Shown here in pieces: positions 1-6,405 of a stretch of DNA of 49,161 nucleotides. Every line of letters begins with the position of its first letter. Within the stretch, counting starts at the first letter, position 1. Origin of the DNA: JACTOJ01 sp032335695 (lineage in GTDB: Bacteria > Bacillota > Clostridia > Clostridiales > Clostridiaceae); assembly GCF_032335695.1 (NCBI RefSeq), contig NZ_JACTOJ010000032.1, positions 1 through 49,161 of the forward strand, in the 5' to 3' direction. Under the pieces are notes generated by a model. That model was given only the letters and a program-made list of their open reading frames with translations, was not told the DNA's origin and did not search any database. Both the position numbers and the translations under genes were made by a program.

Positions 1-552
1 AGTAGCAGTTAATTTCAAAGGAGAAGTCAGCCCCGCTTTAATAGTAAATTTAATAGGAGTTGAATCTAAAACATAACCATCAGGAGCTTTAGTTTCAACA
101 AAGCTATAATCGCCTAGAGCTAAGCCAGACACAGAAATTTTACCATTCTCGTCAGTAGTGTAGGTTGAGATTACTTTATTTTGACTATCCAGCAGGTTAA
201 ATTCAGCGCCTTTCAGTACAGCCCCAGAATCCCTGTCTGTTTTTGTTAGCTCCACAGCGCCGGTTTGTTTTATATCGGCAGCAGTTAACTTCACGGTAGA
301 AGTTTGCTCAGCTTTAATAGTAAATTTAATAGGAGTAGTATCCAATACATAACCATCAGGAGCCTTAGTTTCAACAAAGCTATAATCACCTAAAGTTAAG
401 CCATACACAGAAATCTTACCATTCTCGTCAGTAGTGTAGGTTCCGATTACTTTATTTTGACTATCCAGCAGATTAAATTCAGCGCCTTTGAGTACAGCCC
501 CAGAATCTTTGTCTGTCTTTGTTAGCTCCACAGCACCAGTGGGTGAATCGCT
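1..552 (-). repeat. Two 276-bp tandem repeats encoding SpaA domains
   Basis: The sequence at 281-552 recurs at 5-276 with an exact offset of 276 bp (92 codons), with about 20-30 scattered differences by eye. The repeats stay in frame and encode successive SpaA-like domains. The 5'-most window base lies inside the second copy, so the array may continue. Confidence 0.85.
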
Positions 553-1521
553 ATTTGGCAAATGACCATAGAATTTATAATCGTGTGCTTCTATATTGGC
601 TCCATTATTGCAATTGAGATTCTTAACAATGATTGTTCCATTTATATGACAACTTCCTTTTACATCCCAGGAAGCATTAGGAGCTAATAGGGAACCGGCT
701 ATACTGTTTCCATTAAAAGCACTAGTCGCATCGGGAAAATTCCATAGAATTTTATTAAGAACTGAGTTCCCATCATTTTTGTCATTGCCATCTATAGATC
801 TACCTTTATAATTGTTTCCAAAACCTTGCCCAAAGCCTATGTTATTACCAGTTACATTGATCAAAACAGTTGAGTCTTCTGGTGTATCAATATTGATTGT
901 ATTAAGCTTATCTAAAGACACTCCACTGCTTTGAATGTTTGCACCATCAACTTCGAATACATTAAGCTGGGGATCCGTGCCTTTTAGAGAAAGCATATTA
1001 TATTGAAGTGAAACTTGTCCATTAGAAGAAAGCTTGCTTAGACTTTGAGATAAATCATTTAAATAGTTAGATGCAGCATTAAAATTAATTACATCTTCAA
1101 CAATGGGATTTTTTACACCATTATTATTGGTCATAGTATAATTAACTACTTTACCTGAGGTGCCAATAGTGGTGTTTCCAGAAAAGTTAGTAGCTCCAAT
1201 AATATCAATTTGTTGGCCTACTATTAAATCAGCTCTAGTAGTAGAACTAGTCGTTTTGGAGCCAACAGAAAAGTTCCTATATGTGGCAGCTCCTCCTACG
1301 GCGACTCTTCCCTCGCTATCGCTATTGCTTTCAGTATGGTTGCCTAGTACAAATATATTAAAGTCATTTGCGATGCCAAGATTATTAGTGTAATCGTTAC
1401 TTCCTAGGAAATTATTATCTGCTTTAACCTCAGAACCATTAAACACATTAAAAATAGATGACACTAGGAAAAAAATAGTTAAAAGCCATACAAACTTTTT
1501 CCGAAGTATTTGTTTTTTCAT
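1..1521 (-). CDS. Choice-of-anchor A / SpaA-repeat surface adhesin, C-terminus cut off by window edge
   Basis: This is a secreted surface protein whose first 507 residues lie in the window; the reading frame stays open to base 1. It starts at ATG 1521-1519 behind a strong AAGGAGGG site. Residues 1-35 form a signal peptide (MKKQ, hydrophobic core, then VKADN). Residues ~40-315 match the choice-of-anchor A (pAdhesive_15) domain, including a DFNIFVLGNHTES segment followed by EGRVAVGGAA. From ~residue 325 come SpaA/CnaB-type prealbumin folds of 92 residues each, with the Lys-bearing ELTKTD strand and the FVETKAPDGY E-box expected for an internal isopeptide bond. Copy 1 is about 542-267 and copy 2 about 266-1, roughly nine-tenths identical by eye. 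More repeats and a sortase or wall anchor probably follow outside the window. Family knowledge suggests adhesion or biofilm; the ligand is unknown. Confidence 0.88.
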   Translation of the reverse strand, partial: MKKQILRKKFVWLLTIFFLVSSIFNVFNGSEVKADNNFLGSNDYTNNLGIANDFNIFVLGNHTESNSDSEGRVAVGGAATYRNFSVGSKTTSSTTRADLIVGQQIDIIGATNFSGNTTIGTSGKVVNYTMTNNNGVKNPIVEDVINFNAASNYLNDLSQSLSKLSSNGQVSLQYNMLSLKGTDPQLNVFEVDGANIQSSGVSLDKLNTINIDTPEDSTVLINVTGNNIGFGQGFGNNYKGRSIDGNDKNDGNSVLNKILWNFPDATSAFNGNSIAGSLLAPNASWDVKGSCHINGTIIVKNLNCNNGANIEAHDYKFYGHLPNSDSPTGAVELTKTDKDSGAVLKGAEFNLLDSQNKVIGTYTTDENGKISVYGLTLGDYSFVETKAPDGYVLDTTPIKFTIKAEQTSTVKLTAADIKQTGAVELTKTDRDSGAVLKGAEFNLLDSQNKVISTYTTDENGKISVSGLALGDYSFVETKAPDGYVLDSTPIKFTIKAGLTSPLKLTAT

Positions 1522-1648
1522 TAAAACCCTCCTTACTAATGTTATTTATGAAATAAATACATAAATATACTATGAAGTAAAATGAAGGAAAATTCGTAAA
1601 ATGAAAAACAAGTACCAATATTAAATTGTAAGCTTAGCTTATCTATTA

Positions 1649-1698
1649 GGTTCTCTTCTAAAGTAGTGTTGATTTTTGCATTAATTTAAAACATATCC
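1649..1698 (-). repeat. Dispersed palindromic repeat, copy A (inverted)
   Basis: On the minus strand this 50-bp stretch aligns without gaps to 5721-5770, with about 9 mismatches. It begins GGTTCTCTTCTAAAG on the plus strand and keeps the GTGTTGATTTTT core of the family. It lies in the 282-bp divergent gap between the adhesin gene and the DUF4885-like gene. Apart from this repeat, AT-rich DNA and ribosome binding sites I see nothing else in that gap. Confidence 0.6.
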
Positions 1699-1803
1699 AT
1701 TTATTAAAATTAAGATATTAATGCCATATTTACAAAAAATTAAAGATAATAGAATAAATTACGATATTATTAATGTAATAATATAAACAGGGGTGAGGTG
1801 CTA

Positions 1804-2736
1804 GTGAGAATAACATCACTTATGCAGGCTAGATTTTATAGAGATAGAGCTAGACTTTCAATTTCTAGCAAAATAAATTCTAGTAAAGTAAATAAAGTAG
1901 GGAATAAATCGACAAATAATCTTACAATTAGCAATTTAAACAAAAAACTATATCAGATTAGCAGTAATAGTCTAATGTCCTCAAACAGGATAATTGATGG
2001 AAAAGTTAGTATACAAAATTATATTAACAAGGCTAAATCTGCAAACGAAAGATTAATTAAAAATCCAGGAGAGAAAATAACTTCAGAAAATTCATATGTA
2101 AGTGAATCCGATGTGGCTTATCAGGCATTGCAGGACAAATATAGCAAACTTCTTAAAGAGGCGGAATCACATACGAATCCTAAATCATATATTTATGATA
2201 AATATTGTAATAAACTATCCGCTTATTATGTTTCGGATTTAACTGACGAGGAAAGAAGAATTGCATATAGTAATGAAATCTCAATGATGAATTATGGGCA
2301 TACAAATGATGTTAATATGAAAGATTCATTATTTAGAGGAATAACAATTAACAAGGAAAATGAGGCTGAGAATAAGAAAATATTTAATGTTCAGGTGATT
2401 AATTCACAAATAAACAATTTATTAAAAGAAAATAGTATTGATGTGCCTAAAAGTACTAAATTGACCTTTTCTATATCGTCGAAGGATTATAAATTAACTG
2501 TTGATGGAACTGAGGATGACAAGTTGAAAGAAAAGTTAGAAGATGTTCTTAATTCTAATAATAATTCAAAGGAATTATATAAGCACATTCTTTCTATTTC
2601 ATCACAATCTGGTAAAAGTCTTTCAGATGAGGCAGTATCAATTAATTATTCGGATAATAAATTGGAAGACAGTTTTGAAAATAGTAAAGATAAAAACTCT
2701 AAAGCTGGTAAAAATACCTTTAATACATTACCATAG
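1804..2736 (+). CDS. DUF4885-like protein of unknown function
   Basis: This 310-residue protein is unknown. I chose GTG 1804 as start because the GGGGTGAGG site ends 5 bases before it; GTG 1798 lies inside that site. The first ~20 residues are basic but not hydrophobic enough for a signal peptide, and no membrane segment is seen. The rest is hydrophilic and rich in Ser, Asn and Lys. A central block (SDVAYQALQDKYSKLL, then YYVSDLTDEERRIAYSNEIS, then NYGH) resembles DUF4885-type proteins of clostridia and bacilli, which I recall rather than can test here. The C-terminal ~70 residues look disordered. It is transcribed away from the adhesin gene across a 282-bp gap. No enzyme motif is visible. 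Confidence 0.6.
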   Translation: MRITSLMQARFYRDRARLSISSKINSSKVNKVGNKSTNNLTISNLNKKLYQISSNSLMSSNRIIDGKVSIQNYINKAKSANERLIKNPGEKITSENSYVSESDVAYQALQDKYSKLLKEAESHTNPKSYIYDKYCNKLSAYYVSDLTDEERRIAYSNEISMMNYGHTNDVNMKDSLFRGITINKENEAENKKIFNVQVINSQINNLLKENSIDVPKSTKLTFSISSKDYKLTVDGTEDDKLKEKLEDVLNSNNNSKELYKHILSISSQSGKSLSDEAVSINYSDNKLEDSFENSKDKNSKAGKNTFNTLP

Positions 2737-2783
2737 TTTATTAATATCCTTAATTTGTTTATTTTCAATGTAATCAAATGACG

Positions 2784-2811
2784 TTGACATTTATATTTGT
2801 TAAGTTATAAG
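2784..2811 (+). promoter_or_regulatory. Sigma-A-type promoter for the YciI-like gene
   Basis: TTGACA at 2784-2789 is followed after 16 bases by TATAAG at 2806-2811. It ends 38 bp before the ATG of the YciI-like gene, so that gene is probably transcribed on its own. Confidence 0.65.
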
Positions 2812-2849
2812 ATAATAGCATATATTTCTTATAATGGAGGGTGATAAAA

Positions 2850-3146
2850 ATGAAATACTTTATTATAGAAGGTATAATAAAAAATCCAGCTGCAATGAAT
2901 GAAAATATACTTAAGGAACATATAGCTTATTCTCAAAAGGCAATGGATGCAGGACAGATTCTGATTTCTGGACTTAAGTCTGATGAGACTGGAGGAGTAT
3001 TCATTATTAAGGCAGAATCCTTTGATAAAGTTCAAGATTATTTATTCTCTGACCCACTTAAAATTCATGGCATACAAGAATATCATATAATAGAGTTTAT
3101 GCCACATTACTTAAATCAAAAACCTGATGAATGGTTTAAAGGATAA
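2850..3146 (+). CDS. YciI-like protein
   Basis: This 98-residue protein matches the YciI fold (dimeric alpha-beta barrel, ferredoxin-like). Visible features are a leading beta strand (MKYFIIEGII), a helix with LKEHIAYSQKAMDAG, a GQILISGLKSDETGGVFIIKA hairpin cut at ~residue 56, and a SFDKVQDYLFSDPLKIHG helix. The order is typical of YciI/PF03795 proteins. Family members bind small molecules or act in aromatic catabolism, but no substrate can be inferred here. ATG 2850 is chosen because GGAGG at 2836-2840 sits 9 bases upstream; GTG 2841 abuts the site. It has its own promoter and a strong terminator, so it looks monocistronic. Confidence 0.75.
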   Translation: MKYFIIEGIIKNPAAMNENILKEHIAYSQKAMDAGQILISGLKSDETGGVFIIKAESFDKVQDYLFSDPLKIHGIQEYHIIEFMPHYLNQKPDEWFKG

Positions 3147-3151
3147 TTGGT

Positions 3152-3186
3152 AAAAGCATCTGTTTTACGCAGGTGCTTTTATTATA
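3152..3186 (+). terminator. Rho-independent terminator after the YciI-like gene
   Basis: AAAAGCATCTG and CAGGTGCTTTT form a stem with a TTTTACG loop and one G-U pair, followed by a T-rich run. It starts 6 bp after the stop codon. Confidence 0.8.
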
Positions 3187-3188
3187 TA

Positions 3189-3225
3189 AATATGACAATA
3201 TGCCGTCATATTAAAATGATATAAT
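3189..3225 (+). promoter_or_regulatory. Promoter of tag with an 8-bp inverted repeat
   Basis: AATATGAC (3189-3196) and GTCATATT (3205-3212) are perfect inverted arms with an 8-base spacer. They lie just upstream of TGATATAAT at 3217-3225, an extended -10 box. The repeat occupies the -35 region, a usual place for a repressor or activator site. The regulator is unknown. Confidence 0.45.
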
Positions 3226-3258
3226 AAACATATAAATAAAATGTGTGGAGGAATGGGT

Positions 3259-3819
3259 ATGAGTGAATGTTTATGGCCTGGAAAAAATCAAATAATGAAG
3301 CGGTATCATGACAAGGAGTGGTGCGTGCCAAGTCATGATGATTTATATATTTTTGAGATGCTCATATTAGAAGGAGCTCAAGCGGGATTATCTTGGAGTA
3401 CTATACTTGCTAAGCGAGAAGAATATAAAAAAGCTTTTCACAATTTTGATATTGATTATTGCTCAAAGCTTACAGATGAAGACTTAGACAATATTAGAGA
3501 AAAATACAATGTTATAAAAAATCTTTCCAAGATTAAAGCGGTGAGAAGCAACGCTATAGCGGTAATTGAGCTGCAAAAGGAATTTGGAAGTCTTTCGAAC
3601 TTTTTGTGGAAGTATGTGGAGGATAGGCCTATAATAAATTCTTTTGAAACTGAGGGACAAATGCCTGCTCAGACGGAGCTATCGGAGAAAATTAGTAAAG
3701 ATTTAAAGAAAAGGGGCTTTAAATTCGTTGGACCTGTAATAATCTATTCTTTCATGCAGGCAATCGGCTTGGTGGATGATCATATAATAACTTGTCCTTA
3801 TCATTCCTTGAATAGATGA
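3259..3819 (+). CDS. tag: DNA-3-methyladenine glycosylase I
   Basis: This cytoplasmic base-excision repair enzyme (186 aa) removes 3-methyladenine from alkylated DNA. The start is ATG 3259: GGAGGA at 3247-3252 is 6 bases upstream, whereas ATG 3253 directly abuts it. With this start the zinc ligands fall at Cys4, His17, His175 and Cys179, the same numbers as in E. coli Tag. The family block YHDKEWCVP is followed by LEGAQAGLSWSTIL, which holds the conserved Glu and Trp of the base pocket. Length is normal. It has its own promoter with an inverted repeat; the hcp gene follows 62 bp later and may be co-transcribed. Confidence 0.93.
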   Translation: MSECLWPGKNQIMKRYHDKEWCVPSHDDLYIFEMLILEGAQAGLSWSTILAKREEYKKAFHNFDIDYCSKLTDEDLDNIREKYNVIKNLSKIKAVRSNAIAVIELQKEFGSLSNFLWKYVEDRPIINSFETEGQMPAQTELSEKISKDLKKRGFKFVGPVIIYSFMQAIGLVDDHIITCPYHSLNR

Positions 3820-3881
3820 ATATACTTATGTGATTAGGAAAAACTAGTATAGTTAAATAATATAAGACTAGGAGGCTAATC

Positions 3882-5534
3882 ATGGAAAATGCTATGTTTT
3901 GTTATCAATGTGAACAAACAGCTGGAGGAAAGGGATGTACAAAGAGCGGAGTTTGCGGAAAAACACCAGAAATAGCAAATTTACAAGATTTATTAATATA
4001 TCAGCTAAAGGGGATTTCCTGCTATGCCAAAGCTTTAATTGATCAGAGCAAAATTATTGATAAGGAAATAGTAAAGTTTGTGGAGAATGGGCTATTCACC
4101 ACATTAACTAATGTAAATTTTGACGCGGAAGTTCATGTTAAACTGCTAAAGGAGTCTCAAAGGATTAAAGAAAATTTAAGAAGCCAGTCACCGCTTGGAC
4201 AATATCCAGATGCTGCTACATATAATTTAAGTGGTACAAAAGAAGACATGTTAAAGGATTCAGTGAAGGCAGGTATAATGTATGACCAGAGCCTTGATGC
4301 AGATATTCGTTCTTTAAGATCTACGGTGCTATATGGATTAAAGGGTATAAGTGCCTATGGGCATCAAGCAAGGTTTATAGGATATAACAATGACCAGGTA
4401 GATCAGTTTTATTTTCTAGGCTTAGAATCTACAACAAATGATAATTTAAGCCTAGAAGACATGATACGTGTGGTTATGAGAACTGGAGATATGAGCGTAC
4501 AAGTAATGCAATTATTAGATGAAGCTAATACTAGCAGATATAAAAATCCTTCTCCACATAAAGTGAATGTTAAAATTAAGAAAGGACCTTTTATTATAGT
4601 ATCTGGACATGATTTAAGGGATTTGGAAATGCTTCTTCAGCAGACAGAAGGTAAAGGAATTAATATATATACTCATGGAGAAATGCTACCGGCTCACGGA
4701 TATCCAGAACTAAAAAAATATAAGCATTTAGTAGGAAACTTTGGCTCTGCTTGGCAGAATCAACAAAGCGAATTTGATGGAATTCCAGGATGCATTCTAA
4801 TGACTACAAATTGCTTGATGAGGCCAAGGGAAACTTATAAAGACAGGATATTTACCACAAGTGTGGTTGGATGGGATGGAGTAAAGTATATTAAAACTCT
4901 GGAAGATGGAACCAAGGATTTCAGTGAAATAATAAATAAAGCCTTGCAATTAGGTGGCTTTGATCAAGAAGAAGAAGCCAAAGAAATACTAGTGGGGTTT
5001 GGACATCATGCCACATTGTCCAATGCTGAAGCTATAGTAAATGCGGTTAAGGGTGGAAAGATAAGGCACTTCTTTTTGATAGGAGGCTGCGACGGCGCCA
5101 AGCCAGGAAGAAATTACTATACTGATTTTGCAAAAATGGTTCCAGAGGATTGTGTGATTCTTACCTTGGCCTGCGGTAAATACAGATTCAATAAATTAGA
5201 CTTTGGAACTGTAGCAGGATTGCCAAGGTTATTGGATGTTGGCCAATGCAATGATGCTTATTCAGCTGTGAGAATAGCTACAGCTCTGGCAGATGCATTT
5301 GACACAGATGTAAATTCGCTGCCACTGACTATTGTACTTTCATGGTATGAGCAAAAGGCTGTGGCGGATTTATTAGCATTGTTGTCTCTTGGAATAAAAG
5401 GAATGTACTTAGGACCAAGTTTACCGGCTTTTATTTCTCCTAATGTATTGCAATATTTGGTGGATACTTTTGATATAAAAGCAATCAGCAGCCCAGAGGA
5501 TGATTTAAAAAATTCACTTAAGCAGATGAATTAG
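3882..5534 (+). CDS. hcp: Hydroxylamine reductase (hybrid-cluster protein)
   Basis: Hcp is a cytoplasmic iron-sulfur-oxo protein. It reduces hydroxylamine in vitro and in other bacteria reduces NO or helps with nitrosative stress. The 550-residue protein begins at ATG 3882 behind AGGAGG. The proximal-cluster motif is C-X2-C-X8-C-X5-C at Cys7, Cys10, Cys19 and Cys25. Hybrid-cluster ligands are seen in the SGHDLRD region (~245), the THGEMLPAHGYPE loop (~268), GCILMTTNCLMRP (~308) and the GGCDGAKPGR loop (~405). The C-terminal GMYLGPSLPAF segment is also typical. Length agrees with class I enzymes. No hcr reductase gene is adjacent, so an external electron donor (ferredoxin or rubredoxin type) is likely. 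Confidence 0.95.
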   Translation: MENAMFCYQCEQTAGGKGCTKSGVCGKTPEIANLQDLLIYQLKGISCYAKALIDQSKIIDKEIVKFVENGLFTTLTNVNFDAEVHVKLLKESQRIKENLRSQSPLGQYPDAATYNLSGTKEDMLKDSVKAGIMYDQSLDADIRSLRSTVLYGLKGISAYGHQARFIGYNNDQVDQFYFLGLESTTNDNLSLEDMIRVVMRTGDMSVQVMQLLDEANTSRYKNPSPHKVNVKIKKGPFIIVSGHDLRDLEMLLQQTEGKGINIYTHGEMLPAHGYPELKKYKHLVGNFGSAWQNQQSEFDGIPGCILMTTNCLMRPRETYKDRIFTTSVVGWDGVKYIKTLEDGTKDFSEIINKALQLGGFDQEEEAKEILVGFGHHATLSNAEAIVNAVKGGKIRHFFLIGGCDGAKPGRNYYTDFAKMVPEDCVILTLACGKYRFNKLDFGTVAGLPRLLDVGQCNDAYSAVRIATALADAFDTDVNSLPLTIVLSWYEQKAVADLLALLSLGIKGMYLGPSLPAFISPNVLQYLVDTFDIKAISSPEDDLKNSLKQMN

Positions 5535-5569
5535 TACTGCAAAAATTTTTAAAAGTATGATTTAATCGG

Positions 5570-5604
5570 CTCCATTTCCAATCGCCTATAGGTTGGAGAT
5601 GGAG
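5570..5604. terminator. Stem-loop after hcp, probable terminator
   Basis: CTCCATTTCCAA and TTGGAGATGGAG pair with one mismatch around a loop holding the CCTATAGG palindrome. It lies 36 bp after the hcp stop and is followed by ATGATTTATT rather than a clean T run. The rest of the 261-bp gap to idi holds only the dispersed repeat at 5721-5770. Confidence 0.5.
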
Positions 5605-5720
5605 ATGATTTATTACTTTAGGCTAGATGCTTATCTTTACGTGCAAGAATTATTAATTGCAAATGATTATTGACTACAGGCTATAAGTGTGTTTTAATCT
5701 TATTGAGTTTTTATTTAATT

Positions 5721-5770
5721 GGCTATGTTTTAAATAAGTTTAAAAATCAACACTGATTTAAAACAGAACC
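5721..5770 (+). repeat. Dispersed palindromic repeat, copy B
   Basis: It starts GGCTATGTTTTAAATAAG and ends AACACTGATTTAAAACAGAACC when read across its last 22 bases. Positions 5741-5770 are identical over 30 bp to 28251-28280, and the full 50 bp aligns without gaps to the complement of 1649-1698. It sits 26 bp upstream of idi, so it is probably in the idi leader or promoter region. Confidence 0.75.
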
Positions 5771-5795
5771 ATCTAATTATGTTAGGAGAAAAGGA

Positions 5796-6314
5796 ATGTT
5801 GGAATATATTATAGCTGTTGATAAGGATGACAGAGAAATAGGAGCTATCGAAAAGCTAGAGGCTCATAAGAGGTCCATGCTTCACAGGGCTTTTTCTATA
5901 TTTGTATTTAATTCGAAAAAAGAGCTGCTGCTGCAGAAAAGGCACAGCGGAAAATATCATTCTGCTGGACTTTGGTCGAATACCTGCTGCAGCCATCCGA
6001 GATATGGGGAAGCTTTGCAGGAGGCTGCATATAGAAGGCTTAGAGAAGAGATGGGATTTACCTGCGAAATTAAGGATATATTTAGCTTTACCTACACTGC
6101 GAAGCTAGAAAATAATCTTGTTGAAAATGAATTTGATCATGTTTTTATTGGATATTACGATGGAGAGGTTTCACCAGATGAAAATGAAGTTGAGGGCTAT
6201 AAGTGGTCAGCTATTGATAGCATTAAATCAGATATTTTAGAAAATCCGGATGCATATACATTTTGGTTTAAGCTTATATTTGATAGAGTCGCAGAGGCTG
6301 TGGAACAGGGATAG
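5796..6314 (+). CDS. idi: Isopentenyl-diphosphate delta-isomerase, type I
   Basis: This 172-residue Nudix-fold enzyme interconverts isopentenyl and dimethylallyl diphosphate in the cytoplasm, feeding polyprenoid synthesis. The catalytic Cys lies in WSNTCCSHPR (~residues 64-73). The Nudix helix follows in AAYRRLREEMGF, and the acidic metal-binding part is ENEFDHVFIG. Early residues (DKDDREIG, then HRAFSIFVFN) also fit type I Idi. Length matches the E. coli enzyme. It starts at ATG 5796 after TTAGGAG. It is not next to other isoprenoid genes. A Nudix hydrolase of different specificity is a weaker alternative. Confidence 0.88.
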   Translation: MLEYIIAVDKDDREIGAIEKLEAHKRSMLHRAFSIFVFNSKKELLLQKRHSGKYHSAGLWSNTCCSHPRYGEALQEAAYRRLREEMGFTCEIKDIFSFTYTAKLENNLVENEFDHVFIGYYDGEVSPDENEVEGYKWSAIDSIKSDILENPDAYTFWFKLIFDRVAEAVEQG

Positions 6315-6405
6315 AAAATGATGAGAGTAGAATTGGTTATGAAATTTTAGCAAAGTTTAGTATAATAGGGTAAGGGATGAAATTTAAAAAATTTAGGTGA
6401 TTATT

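Noticed and set aside
5535..5795. c-di-GMP (GEMM) riboswitch in gaps near the GGDEF genes
   Set aside because: I looked for the aptamer signature upstream of idi, the GGDEF genes and the adhesin and did not find it.
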